Assembly (NCBI GenBank): GCA_021777285.1 | Contig: JAJYDR010000007.1 | Span: forward strand, 1 to 47,859 | Origin: Actinomycetes bacterium | GTDB lineage: Bacteria > Actinomycetota > Acidimicrobiia > Acidimicrobiales > RAAP-2 | Direction of reading: 5' to 3' | DNA: 47,859 nucleotides | Shown: in pieces, positions 8,424-16,866 of the stretch | How positions within the stretch are numbered: position 1 is the first letter of the stretch | Layout of the letters: every line of letters begins with the position of its first letter | Made by a program: the position numbers and the translations under genes | The notes under the pieces: generated by a model | The model's input: only the letters and a program-made list of their open reading frames with translations | Databases searched by the model: none | What the model was told of the DNA's origin: nothing

Positions 8424-8675
8424 CCGGTCCACCCCTGAGGTCGCCCGCGGCACGCCCGGTGACTTCCAGCGCTAACAGGTAACAAGAATCATCGAGCTGG
8501 TGACCCCACACGTCCGCTCAACGGACAAACACCCGGACCTCGGAGAACCACGACTGAGTCTGAGGTCTTGGCTTCGAATTCGTCGACTACTTCACCCGCG
8601 CGGTGGATCGAGGTTTAGGACTCGAGGTAGTCACGAGATGGTGATCGAATCCCAATTCATCGGCGCGCGATGAGA
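8424..8675. other. Spacer between IS element and fluoride island
   Basis: After the transposase stop come the right IS end (to 8475) and about 200 bases without an open frame, RNA gene or terminator that I can support. Confidence 0.5.
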
Positions 8676-8681
8676 TATCGT
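8676..8681 (+). promoter_or_regulatory. Candidate -10 box for the riboswitch 1 transcript
   Basis: TATCGT (TANNNT) ends 7 bases before the first P1 nucleotide of the riboswitch at 8689, so the RNA would begin right at the aptamer. No convincing -35 is seen. Confidence 0.4.
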
Positions 8682-8688
8682 CAGGTAA

Positions 8689-8769
8689 GTCGGATGAGGC
8701 CCCGACAGGCAGTAGCCGGAACCGCCCCACCGGGCTAATGGCTTCTACGGGAGTTCGATCGCGTGGAGG
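8689..8769 (+). promoter_or_regulatory. Fluoride riboswitch (crcB motif) 1 with translational switch
   Basis: P1 is GTCGG (8689-8693) with CCGAC (8702-8706) around the 8-base loop ATGAGGCC, identical to the loop of the Thermotoga petrophila fluoride aptamer as I remember it. P3 is AGCC-GG/CCGGGCT. The 3' part GGGCTAATGGCTTCTAC (8732-8748) matches the conserved GGGCTGATGGCCTCTAC apart from two bases. Loop GAGGCC pairs with GGCTTC (8741-8746) as the pseudoknot, with one G-U pair. CTTCTAC (8742-8748) can instead pair with GTGGAGG (8763-8769), the Shine-Dalgarno of the next gene, so fluoride binding should free translation. Confidence 0.9.
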
Positions 8770-8776
8770 TTGTTTC

Positions 8777-9742
8777 GTGGGCTTGATAGTTCTATCCCCA
8801 ACGGGGATACAGGCACTTCAGGTTCTGACGATCCTCCTCGGTGCTCCTCTGGTGAGTGGTGTGACTTCTCATCTCGAAGCACGTTTCCAGGGTCGACGAG
8901 GACCCCGGATACTTCAGCCCTACTACGACATCGCGAAGCTTTTCCGAAAAGAAACGTTGGTCACTGACGAGTCAAGTTGGGTGTTTCTAGCTGGTCCGAT
9001 CGTCGCGTTCGCCTGCTACCTGACCGTTCCGATGCTCATTCCCGTGCTGACCACCTTTCCGCTTCCGCTGGGCTATACCGGGGACATCCTCGGTGGTGGG
9101 TTCATCTTGGCACTGGCCGGTTTTGTCGTGGCCCTCGCTGGCACCGAATCGGGCGCGCCGTACGCTCAACTGGGCGGAAGTCGCGCGATGACGTTCGGGG
9201 CGCTCATAGAACCAACGATTCTCTTCGTAATCTTCGCCGTGGCTCTGATCACTCGCACCGACCTTCCCTACGCGCTCGCTGCCACGGTCCGCTCTTCCGC
9301 CTCCCAGATGGTGCGCCCCAGCCACGTTCTCGCGGCCGCGGCGTTCTTTCTCGTGGTGCTCGTGGATACGGGTCGCATTCCCGTCGAGACGCATTCGGGA
9401 ACTCTGGAGTTCGGAATGATCGATGAGGCGCGCACTCTTGAACACTCCGGACCCGCGCTATCCCTGCTGAGATGGGGCGCGACGATGAAGCAACTCATCT
9501 TGTACACAATCCTCATCAACGTGTTCATTGCGCCGTGGGGACTCGCAGCGACAGGCAATCTGGGTGCCGTCGGTCTCGCCGTGGTCGCGCTTCTGGTTAA
9601 AGCGATGATGCTCGGTTTGGTCTTCGCAATCATTGACAACCTCTTCTCCAAGCTTCGTCTCTTCAAGATCACGGAGTTCATCGCCAGCGCGTTTCTACTC
9701 GCCGTGCTCGGGGTGCTGGTCTTCTACGCCGGAGGTGGGTGA
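8777..9742 (+). CDS. HycD/HyfC-like membrane subunit (NuoH homologue) of Ehr-like complex
   Basis: Membrane-anchoring subunit related to NuoH of complex I and to HycD/HyfC of formate hydrogenlyase, about 321 residues with about eight membrane helices. Family motifs: RRGPRILQPYYDIAKLFRKE on the cytosolic loop that faces the hydrophilic arm, and EFGMIDEARTLEHSGP. The start is GTG 8777, seven bases after GGAGGT (8765-8770); an ATG at 8738 lies inside the riboswitch and is not the start. First gene of a six-gene coupled operon; its stop overlaps the next ATG (TGATG). The order HycD-HycP-HycQ-HycE-small subunit-HyfB is a circular permutation of M. tuberculosis Rv0082-Rv0087 as I recall that cluster. 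Translation is probably fluoride-controlled. Confidence 0.87.
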   Translation: MGLIVLSPTGIQALQVLTILLGAPLVSGVTSHLEARFQGRRGPRILQPYYDIAKLFRKETLVTDESSWVFLAGPIVAFACYLTVPMLIPVLTTFPLPLGYTGDILGGGFILALAGFVVALAGTESGAPYAQLGGSRAMTFGALIEPTILFVIFAVALITRTDLPYALAATVRSSASQMVRPSHVLAAAAFFLVVLVDTGRIPVETHSGTLEFGMIDEARTLEHSGPALSLLRWGATMKQLILYTILINVFIAPWGLAATGNLGAVGLAVVALLVKAMMLGLVFAIIDNLFSKLRLFKITEFIASAFLLAVLGVLVFYAGGG

Positions 9743-10407
9743 TGTATCACGTCCCATCGACTTACGAAGGTGTTACCGCTGGTATGGCGGTACTCGTGCT
9801 GTTGAGCGAGTTCGCCATGCTGCGTGCGCCGCTGCTTCGTTCCCAAGTTCGTCTTTACGCCTTTCAGTCACTTGTGGTGAGTGGTCTGGCCGCATTCGTC
9901 GCCGCATCGAAGCACATCGACGAGTTGTACGTGCTGGCTGGGCTCTCACTGATTTTGAAGGTTGTCATGGTGCCCGGCCTCGTACTGCGGCTCTTGCGCG
10001 ATGCCGACACGGACTTGGCCGGAAGCTCCGTGGTCGGGACGGCGAGTGCCATCCTGATCGCCATTGTCGTGGCCGCGTTCGGCTTCTTCGCCATTGGATC
10101 GCTGCACGTTAGTTCGGTGTCGTTGCCGACGTCGGCGCTCGCGATTGCCTGCGCTGTGGTTCTGGTGGCTTTCGTGCTGATCATTCTGCGAACGGACGTG
10201 GTATCCCAGGCGATTGGATTCTTCTCATTGGAGAATGGCGTCTCCGTGGCGAGCCTGGTCGTCGCTTCGGGGTTACCGCTGATCGTGGACGTCGCGTTCC
10301 TCTTTGATCTCTTGGTCGCGGTGGTGGTCTTTGGAGTGATCATGCGGGTGCACCACATGCGCAATGAGACGCTGTCCACCACTGAACTTGATCGGCTGCG
10401 AGGCTAG
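9742..10407 (+). CDS. HyfE/HycP-like membrane subunit of Ehr-like complex
   Basis: About 221 residues, six or seven membrane helices. The C-terminal half carries the NuoK-like segment FFSLENGVSVASLVVASG followed by FLFDLLVAVVVFGVIM, as in HyfE of E. coli hydrogenase-4, where a buried glutamate takes part in the ion path. The gene starts at ATG 9742 in a TGATG overlap with the previous stop, served by GGAGGTG (9731-9737). Its stop directly precedes the next ATG. It should pack between the antiporter-like subunits and the HycD anchor. Confidence 0.82.
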   Translation: MYHVPSTYEGVTAGMAVLVLLSEFAMLRAPLLRSQVRLYAFQSLVVSGLAAFVAASKHIDELYVLAGLSLILKVVMVPGLVLRLLRDADTDLAGSSVVGTASAILIAIVVAAFGFFAIGSLHVSSVSLPTSALAIACAVVLVAFVLIILRTDVVSQAIGFFSLENGVSVASLVVASGLPLIVDVAFLFDLLVAVVVFGVIMRVHHMRNETLSTTELDRLRG

Positions 10408-11895
10408 ATGTCCGCGCTCCTCGTCACTCTCGCCATTGCACCGCTTGCCTGTGCGGTCGTCACCTGGTTCCTTCCAGCGCGAGTCTCGAAATACCTGACA
10501 GTGGTCGTCGGTACACTCTCATTCGTCGGCGCTCTGAGTCTGCTGTCGGGCGCGTCGCACCATACGGTCAGCGTCGGCAGTATCCTGCGCGTGGATTCGC
10601 TTTCCATAGTTTTCTTGCTAGCGGTCACGTTCCTCTACGCCGCTACGGCTATCTTCACCAAGGGCTATTTGAAGGTCGATCCCGGTATTCGTGGGACCCG
10701 CTACGGACGTCGATTTTACGCGGGACTCAATTTGTTTTGCTGGTCGCTGGTCGTCGCTCCACTGGTGAATGGTCTGGCACTGTTGTGGGTGGCCATTGAG
10801 ATCACGACGGTCATCTCCGCGCTCCTGGTGGCGATCGACGACACGCAAGGTGCGTCCGAGGCCGCGTGGAAGTATGTGGTCCTCGCGTCGCTGGGGTTGG
10901 GCATCGCCCTGTTCGCAACGATTCTCATGTACTACGCCGGCACGTCCGTGTTCGGAGCGGCATACAATCTTTCGTATACGACGCTGCTCGCGGGTGCCGT
11001 CCATTTCCATCCTGATGTCGTGCGTTTGGCCTTCGTGCTAGCCGTGCTCGGTTACGGCACGAAGATGGGACTCTTTCCGGTGCACACCTGGCTGCCCGAC
11101 GCTCACTCCGAGGCCCCCACGCCGATCTCAGCGTTGTTGTCGGGAGCTCTTCTCGTGGTGAGCTTCTACGCGATTCTCCGATTTTTCCAGATCGCCGTGC
11201 GTACTTTGGGTCCTACGTTTCCGCGTGAAGTGTTGCTCATCTTCGGCGTTGCGACACTGCTCCTCGCCTCGTTGTATCTACTCAGCCAGCGAGATATGAA
11301 GCGTTTGTTGGCGTATTCGAGCGTTGAGCACATGGGAATCCTCGCGATCGGCATGAGCTTCAGCTCGCCGATCGCCATCTTTGGCGTATTGCTGCACGTC
11401 ATGGCGCACGCGGCGGCGAAGGGGACGGCATTCTTTGGCGTGGGGTCGGTGGTGCGAAAATTTGGCACCAAGGACATGACAAAGATCCGCGGTGGGATCG
11501 GCGCTCTTCCGTGGAGCGGGACGATGCTGGTCGCCTCGGTATTGGCACTCTCGGCGATGCCACCGTTCGGTATTTTTCGGAGTGAGTTCCTCATCGTCTA
11601 CGGCGGCCTATCTGATCCGCGTGATGGCGTAGCGGCGATTTTCGTTGTGCTCGTCACGTTGGCATTCTTCGGACTGTCGTGGTTCACGACCCAGACGATG
11701 CTCAGCCCCGATTCGACGAACGCGCTCGAGGCCGCACCGGGCACGATCGTGGTGGCGAAGGGCGAGGTGAGCGTATGGATCGTCGCGTCCATGGTGATCG
11801 GACTGGCGGCACTCGTGCTCCTGGGCGTACACCCCCCGTCACAGTTGAGCGAGTTGTTGCATCGAGCGGCGTACGAACTGAGGACCCCGAGATGA
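10408..11895 (+). CDS. HyfF/HycQ-like antiporter subunit of Ehr-like complex
   Basis: Mrp/NuoL-type antiporter-like subunit, 495 residues, about 14 membrane helices, Proton_antipo_M domain in the middle. The ion-path residues typical of the family are present: Glu in LWVAIEITTVISALLV (helix 5) and Lys/His in GYGTKMGLFPVHTWLPDAHS. A second conserved stretch is YSSVEHMGILAIG. It would move H+ or Na+ when the complex works. The gene begins directly after the previous stop with GAGG upstream, and overlaps the next gene by ATGA. Confidence 0.88.
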   Translation: MSALLVTLAIAPLACAVVTWFLPARVSKYLTVVVGTLSFVGALSLLSGASHHTVSVGSILRVDSLSIVFLLAVTFLYAATAIFTKGYLKVDPGIRGTRYGRRFYAGLNLFCWSLVVAPLVNGLALLWVAIEITTVISALLVAIDDTQGASEAAWKYVVLASLGLGIALFATILMYYAGTSVFGAAYNLSYTTLLAGAVHFHPDVVRLAFVLAVLGYGTKMGLFPVHTWLPDAHSEAPTPISALLSGALLVVSFYAILRFFQIAVRTLGPTFPREVLLIFGVATLLLASLYLLSQRDMKRLLAYSSVEHMGILAIGMSFSSPIAIFGVLLHVMAHAAAKGTAFFGVGSVVRKFGTKDMTKIRGGIGALPWSGTMLVASVLALSAMPPFGIFRSEFLIVYGGLSDPRDGVAAIFVVLVTLAFFGLSWFTTQTMLSPDSTNALEAAPGTIVVAKGEVSVWIVASMVIGLAALVLLGVHPPSQLSELLHRAAYELRTPR

Positions 11896-13391
11896 ACATT
11901 GATCGATCAACTCATATGACATCTATCGATCGCTTCAGCGACGAGGTGGCGCGTCACGTGAGCCACGGCGCGCGATTCGCTGGACTCGTTGCGAGTGCCG
12001 AAGGTGAGGACACTCGACTCATCGCGCTGCTCTCCCACTCGGGATCGCTGGTCATCCAAGAAACAGTGGTGCCCGCGGGCGTGGGCGCTTTCCCCGCTCT
12101 CTCGAGGCAGGCGCCGGCGGCGAGCTGGTACGAGCGAGAGATCCACGACCTGTTCGGTCTCGTGCCGAGTGGGCTGGACCGCGTGGATCCGCTGGTCTTT
12201 CCCTTCGTCACGTCGGCCATCCGACCCCGATTCGGATCGGGGTCCGTCGCTCCCGAGGGTCAACTCGATCCCACGCCACTTACTGCACATCTTCGAGGCG
12301 AAGGAGTCTTCACGATCTCGTACGGGCCCGTCCGCTCGGGGGTGTTTGAGTCCATTGAGTACTTGGTCGAAACGCCGGGGGAGGACATCCCACACCTGCG
12401 CACTCGGGTCTTCTACAAGCACCGTGGCGTTGAGGCTCGCTTCGAAACGCTGGACGTCGGTGATGGGGTACTGCTGGCCGAACGGTGCGAAGGGGTGGCG
12501 TCGGTCGCTCACGCCATTGCGTACTGCGCCGCGCTCGAAGAGTTGGCCGGTGTCGAGGTGCCACTACAGGCCGGGCTCGTGCGGGTGTTGCACGCTGAGC
12601 TCGAACGGGTCGCGAACCATCTGGACTCGACCGTGCGCCACAGCGAGGCGGCGGGGCAAGCCGTCGCCTTCGCGCGGTTTTCGCTACACAAGGAGAGGGT
12701 TCAGCGGCTCCGGGCGCAACTCAGCGGGAGCAGGTTCGGTCGTGGCGTCGTCGTTCCGGGAGGGGTGGCGGGCCCTCCGGCGCTCAGCGCCACTGAGACG
12801 CTCGGCGCAATTGGTACTCTCGAGCAGTCGATCGACGTCGACACTCGTCTGTTGATGAACACGCCTTCATTCCTCGATCGGTTGAGGGGTACCGGTGTGC
12901 TCGAGGCCGACGTCGCCGACCGCTTCGGAGCGCTCGGTCCCCTAGCCCGGGGATCAGGGGTAATGGAGGATGTCCGATTCGCCCGCGCGTACGGTGCGTA
13001 CGTCCACCTTGGCGAGCAACTACTCGAGGTACGCGGCGACGGTGACGCGCTGGCGCGCCAGCGTGTTCGAGTCCAAGAGATTACCGGAGCGTTTTCACTC
13101 ATGCGCGAGGCCATTGAGGAACTCAGTAAACGGGGAGGGCCATCGGACACTGAATGGCGACGCCCAATCGGGAAAGTCAGCGGCCGAGCGGTGGGTTGGG
13201 CCGAGGCTCCCCAGGGTGAGGTGCTGTACCTCGTCGAGGCCCGAGACGGACAACTGGTACGGGTGAAGCCGCGTTCGGCGTCGTTCCATAACATGGCACT
13301 GTTTCCCGCCGCCTTTCCGAAGGACATCCTCACGGATTTCGCGTTCATTGAGGCCAGTTTCGGTCTCTCAATCGCCGGAGTGTCGAGCTGA
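11892..13391 (+). CDS. HycE-like large subunit (NuoC-NuoD fusion) lacking all NiFe ligands
   Basis: About 499 residues. The N-terminal NuoC-like domain (about 15-105) ends in WYEREIHDLFGLVP; the rest is NuoD/HycE-like (about 135-499). Real group 4 hydrogenases hold NiFe with CGxC near the middle and CxxC at the C-terminus. Here the first motif is RCEGVASVAH: the ligand positions are Glu200 and Ala203, with a displaced Cys199. The second is SFGLSIAGVSS at the very end, with Ser493 and Gly496 in place of the cysteines. There is no C-terminal extension for maturation cleavage, and no hyp genes nearby. It therefore cannot be a NiFe hydrogenase; it fits the Ehr group. Starts at ATG 11892 (ATGA overlap), ends in TGATG with the next gene. 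Confidence 0.88.
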   Translation: MNIDRSTHMTSIDRFSDEVARHVSHGARFAGLVASAEGEDTRLIALLSHSGSLVIQETVVPAGVGAFPALSRQAPAASWYEREIHDLFGLVPSGLDRVDPLVFPFVTSAIRPRFGSGSVAPEGQLDPTPLTAHLRGEGVFTISYGPVRSGVFESIEYLVETPGEDIPHLRTRVFYKHRGVEARFETLDVGDGVLLAERCEGVASVAHAIAYCAALEELAGVEVPLQAGLVRVLHAELERVANHLDSTVRHSEAAGQAVAFARFSLHKERVQRLRAQLSGSRFGRGVVVPGGVAGPPALSATETLGAIGTLEQSIDVDTRLLMNTPSFLDRLRGTGVLEADVADRFGALGPLARGSGVMEDVRFARAYGAYVHLGEQLLEVRGDGDALARQRVRVQEITGAFSLMREAIEELSKRGGPSDTEWRRPIGKVSGRAVGWAEAPQGEVLYLVEARDGQLVRVKPRSASFHNMALFPAAFPKDILTDFAFIEASFGLSIAGVSS

Positions 13392-14200
13392 TGCCGTGGA
13401 TTCCGCGCGGACTACGTGAAGGTATCGTCACCTCCCGCTACCCCCGGCGCCTCGATAACTACGGACCAGGCTTCCGGGCGTCCGTCACCATTACTCGCGG
13501 GACGACGACGGGCGACGAACTGAACCTCGCGGCGGCCGCTTGTCCCACCGGGGCGATTACGGTCGTAGACGCTGATCCATCGCTGGACCGTGGGGCGTGC
13601 ATCTTGTGTGGACGATGCGTGCAGATGCTGCCCCGGGTATTCCGGTTCTCGCCGGCCATTGAAACGTCATCTATCCTACGTACGCGATTGGTGGTACCCG
13701 AGCCCGAGAACGATGCGTCACTCGCGGCGGTGCGGGGCGAACTGGCGCGCCGGGTCAGAGCACTGCGACGCTCGGTGCACCTTCGTCACGTCGATGCTGG
13801 CTCCGATGGTTCCGACGAATGGGAGATTGCGGCGCTCACCAATCCGGTCTATGACGTGCAGCGACTCGGTATCTACTTCACAGCGAGCCCCCGCCACGCC
13901 GATATTCTCCTCGTGACTGGCGTGGGCTCGGCGGGTATGACCGAGCCCCTGCGACGGACCCTTGAGGCCATGCCAAATCCGAAGGTTGTTATCGCCGCCG
14001 GCGTGGAGGCGATCAGCGGTGGGCTCGTCGGCGAGGGGTACGCGTCGAGCGGCGGGGTGGGATCAAGCGTTCACGTTGACGTGTTCATTCCCGGTTCACC
14101 GGCGTCACCCTTTTCCCTGTTGCACGGGATCCTGCTGGCGATAAACCTGCTCCCGACGAACTCTCCGCGGGGCAATCCGATGACGGGTAGCGAATCATGA
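13391..14200 (+). CDS. Small subunit fusion: ferredoxin-like + NuoB-like domain lacking proximal cluster ligands
   Basis: About 269 residues. The N-terminal part (1-85) is ferredoxin-like but keeps only Cys51 (AAACPTGAI) and Cys70, Cys73, Cys76 (CILCGRC), enough for one [4Fe-4S] cluster; the other cluster's cysteines are gone. The C-terminal part (about 130-255) matches HycG/NuoB in order (HVDAGS, NPVYDVQRLGI, SPRHADILLVTG, ISGG, VDVFIPG), yet all four ligands of the proximal cluster are replaced: Asp139 and Asp142 in GSDGSDEWEI, Glu206 in GVEAISGG and Ser236 in PGSPAS. Electron transfer to the large subunit is thus not possible in the usual way. Translationally coupled on both sides (TGATG, ATGA). 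In M. tuberculosis the counterpart would be Rv0082. Confidence 0.85.
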   Translation: MPWIPRGLREGIVTSRYPRRLDNYGPGFRASVTITRGTTTGDELNLAAAACPTGAITVVDADPSLDRGACILCGRCVQMLPRVFRFSPAIETSSILRTRLVVPEPENDASLAAVRGELARRVRALRRSVHLRHVDAGSDGSDEWEIAALTNPVYDVQRLGIYFTASPRHADILLVTGVGSAGMTEPLRRTLEAMPNPKVVIAAGVEAISGGLVGEGYASSGGVGSSVHVDVFIPGSPASPFSLLHGILLAINLLPTNSPRGNPMTGSES

Positions 14201-16221
14201 GTGCCCTCTTCGCGATCGCGATGGGGTGCTTCATTCTCGGGGTGCTCGTTGACCTCATCTTCGGGGTGGCGTCCAAGTACGCACGACCGTGGCCCTACGT
14301 ACTCGCCCTCTCCGGTAGCACGTGCCTCGTGCTGGTCGGCGTTCACGCCACGACCTCTGGGTCGATCTCGGTGGGTCTCGGTGCCTTCCTCGGGGTCGGC
14401 CACGGTGCCTTATCCATCGATCAACTCGCGGGCTACTTCCTCACCTTGATGTTCGCCATCGCTGCGGCCGTCTCGGTCTGTCTCGCATCCTGGGTCCATC
14501 CCGATGATCGGCGCCAACACCGAGGTACCGCCTCGGGCTACCTGCTATTGATCGGAGCCGCCGCCGTTATTGTGTGTGCGGCTGACGCATTCCTTTTCCT
14601 CTTTGCCTGGGAACTGCTGACGTTCGCGTTCTACATACTCACTTCGTTGACCCGATCGTCCGCCCGTCAGACGGGTGCCGCGTGGTCGACAATTGGCATG
14701 GGCAAGGTGAGCGGTGCGGCGTTGCTGTTCGGATTCTTGTTACTCGCCGGTCACACGGGCAGCCTCACGATCGCCAGTTGGCACGCCGTTGGTCCGGGTG
14801 CGCTGCTCGATGTCGCGTGGGTGCTCGTCGTGGTGGGCTTCGCGGCCAAGTTGGGGGTCGTGCCGTTCCAAGTATGGATTCCCATTGGTTATCCCGCGGC
14901 GCCCGGACCTACGCGCGCCGCGATGGCCGGGATCGCGGCGAACGTGGGTGTCTACGGGCTGTGGCGTTTCCTCGGTGTGTTGGAGCCTCCGCCCGTATGG
15001 CTCGTTATCATCGTGCTGCTCGTAGGAGGCTTCACCGCGCTGCTCGGCATCACGTTCGCGGGCGTCCAGTCCAGCCTTTCTCGCGTGGTGGCGTATTCGA
15101 GTATCGAGAACGCCGGACTCATCGTCACGGCGTACGGCGTGGCGCTCACGGGTGACGTTCTGCACTCTTCGGCGCTCATGGCGGTCGGGTTGCTCGCCGC
15201 CACCCTGCAGACCACCGCGCACGCCATTGCCAAGTCCGCACTCTTCGTCTCGCTCGCCAACTTCGAAGAGGCGGCGGGTACCGATGATCTCGATCGCCTT
15301 CGCGGTGTCGGTCGTCGGATGCCTTGGAGTGGCGTGACGTTCGCCGCGGGAGCGTTGACTCTGGCGGGGCTACCGCCCACCATCGGCTTCGTCTCCGAGT
15401 GGTTCATCCTCGAAGCACTCATGCAGCAGTTCCGGGTTGGGGGGCTCGCGCTACGCCTCGGGCTCGTCGGGGCGGCGGCCATGGTGGCACTGACGACTGG
15501 ACTCGGAGCGTTAGTGTTCCTGCGTCTTCTCGCTTTGACAATTCTTGGTAGAGCAAACCCCGAACTCGAGCGACGACGGGAGCCTGGATTGTTCAACAAG
15601 ATCGGCCTGACGGTGCTCGGCACTGGCTGTCTGGCCCTCGCGGCCCTGAGCCCACTTGAGGTGCGCTATATCGCCGAGGGCTTGTCACCCGTGGTCGCAA
15701 AAGTCGTCACTATGCAGGCGCTGACGTCACCGTGGGTGCTCCAACCAGTGTTCTCGGGTTTCTCGATTCTGTCTCCGTCGTGGCTCTGGGTCATATTGGC
15801 GAGTGACATCGCGCTCGTGTTTCTTATGACCTTGCTTCTTTCGCGAGGTCAGTTCCTGCGAGTGCGCCGTGTGCCGGCGTGGCACTCGGCGACCTCCGGG
15901 GTGGAGGGCCCTTCGAATTACACGTCCTTCGGATTCGCCAATCCGCTTCGACACGTGCTGGCGAACCTGCTCGGCGCGAGGCGATCCGTGGACTCCGGCC
16001 ATGGCGACGATGAAGGATCGCTTGATGGTCATTCGCACGTCGCGACGCATACGACGGTCGTCGAACCGGTTGAGAAGTACCTGTACCGTCCGTTGAGATC
16101 GAGTCTGCTCCAGGTGTCGAGGACCGCGAAGCGTCTGCAGTCGGGGCGACTCAACGTCTACGTGGCGTACATGCTGTTGGCGTTGCTGGGTGCTCTGGCG
16201 ATTGTTGACGTGGTCAAGTAG
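14197..16221 (+). CDS. HyfB-like antiporter subunit of Ehr-like complex
   Basis: Large antiporter-like membrane subunit, 674 residues, about 16 helices; Proton_antipo_M domain about residues 130-420. Family residues: Glu in FAWELLTFAFYILTS, Lys in GFAAKLGVVPFQVWIP and the following GYPAAPGPTRAAMAG typical of HyfB. A soluble His/Asp/Gly-containing loop (about 560-620) precedes the final membrane helix, a lateral-helix arrangement like NuoL/HyfB ends. It starts with ATG 14197, overlapping the previous stop by ATGA. Last of the six coupled genes; uspA follows 12 bases later, so the operon probably continues. Confidence 0.87.
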   Translation: MSALFAIAMGCFILGVLVDLIFGVASKYARPWPYVLALSGSTCLVLVGVHATTSGSISVGLGAFLGVGHGALSIDQLAGYFLTLMFAIAAAVSVCLASWVHPDDRRQHRGTASGYLLLIGAAAVIVCAADAFLFLFAWELLTFAFYILTSLTRSSARQTGAAWSTIGMGKVSGAALLFGFLLLAGHTGSLTIASWHAVGPGALLDVAWVLVVVGFAAKLGVVPFQVWIPIGYPAAPGPTRAAMAGIAANVGVYGLWRFLGVLEPPPVWLVIIVLLVGGFTALLGITFAGVQSSLSRVVAYSSIENAGLIVTAYGVALTGDVLHSSALMAVGLLAATLQTTAHAIAKSALFVSLANFEEAAGTDDLDRLRGVGRRMPWSGVTFAAGALTLAGLPPTIGFVSEWFILEALMQQFRVGGLALRLGLVGAAAMVALTTGLGALVFLRLLALTILGRANPELERRREPGLFNKIGLTVLGTGCLALAALSPLEVRYIAEGLSPVVAKVVTMQALTSPWVLQPVFSGFSILSPSWLWVILASDIALVFLMTLLLSRGQFLRVRRVPAWHSATSGVEGPSNYTSFGFANPLRHVLANLLGARRSVDSGHGDDEGSLDGHSHVATHTTVVEPVEKYLYRPLRSSLLQVSRTAKRLQSGRLNVYVAYMLLALLGALAIVDVVK

Positions 16222-16233
16222 AGGGGGGAAATT

Positions 16234-16692
16234 ATGGTGGGAGAAGAGGTACGTGGTTCAGAAATGCACGGCGGCGTGTTCCGGCGAATTCTTGTCTGCT
16301 ACGACGGCTCGAGCGGAGCACGACGCGCTCTTCGCGTCGCTCGGTCGCTCGCTGAGGACGTGGGAGGGTCTGTCGACCTACTGATGGTCGTCCGGCCACC
16401 CGCGCACGCCGAGACGTCCGAGGCGAGCGAGGAGGCCATCGAGACCGAGCGACTTCAACTCTCCGCGGGTCTCGATGAAGAAGTGGCACGTGACGTGCAG
16501 AGTGCTCTCGGTACGCCGCACGTGGTCGTCCACGACAATCCCGCTGACGCCATTGCGAACTTTGCGAAACAACACGGGTTCGATCTCGTAGTCGTGGGGA
16601 CCCACGGACGAGAGCAGGTGGTACACCGCGGTGTTGGACGCTCACTCGAGGCTCTACTTCGTCAGCATCCCTGTCCGGTGCTGGTGGTCTAA
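16234..16692 (+). CDS. Universal stress protein (UspA family), island copy
   Basis: About 152 residues, single Usp domain beginning FRRILVCYDGSSGARRALR. The nucleotide-binding loop VVGTHGREQVVHRGVGRS keeps GxxG-9x-G, so ATP binding is likely, and the end HPCPVLVV is typical. It sits 12 bases after the hyfB-like gene behind a G-rich Shine-Dalgarno (GAGGGGGGA), hence probably in the same fluoride-controlled transcript. uspA genes are, as I recall, among the genes found with fluoride riboswitches. Function in fluoride stress is inferred from position only. Confidence 0.85.
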   Translation: MVGEEVRGSEMHGGVFRRILVCYDGSSGARRALRVARSLAEDVGGSVDLLMVVRPPAHAETSEASEEAIETERLQLSAGLDEEVARDVQSALGTPHVVVHDNPADAIANFAKQHGFDLVVVGTHGREQVVHRGVGRSLEALLRQHPCPVLVV

Positions 16693-16866
16693 GTGAGAAC
16701 TCTGGTCTCTAAAAGGTTGTTGCCCCCCCCTGCATCGTGGTCCGGCACCTCTACGCATCAGTGTCCAACGGTCTGGACGCGGTGGGTGCGTGCAACAAGG
16801 GGCGTGTCGGCGGGTACGAATCACGCTCGCCGTCGGGTCTCGTCGTGAGTCGCACGAGAGGCGGAC

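Larger units (their letters stand above)
7024..8475 (+). mobile_element. IS1380-family insertion sequence
   Basis: One transposase gene lies between candidate imperfect inverted ends: left TTAGCCTGGAACCACCG (7024-7040) and, read on the minus strand, right TTAGCGCTGGAAGTCACCG (8457-8475), differing by two single-base gaps and a mismatch. The span of about 1.45 kb is plausible for this family. No clear target duplication was found, so the exact ends are provisional. It lies about 200 bases before the first fluoride riboswitch, at the left edge of the island. Bases 6781-7023 before it hold nothing I can support. Confidence 0.6.

Noticed and set aside
8738..8776. ATG at 8738 as start of the HycD-like gene
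   Set aside because: It lies inside the riboswitch 3' part (CTAATGGC) and has no Shine-Dalgarno; GTG 8777 has GGAGGT at proper distance.
11892..13391. Functional NiFe hydrogenase or formate hydrogenlyase
   Set aside because: All NiFe ligand cysteines are missing, as are formate dehydrogenase, hyp and maturation genes in the window.
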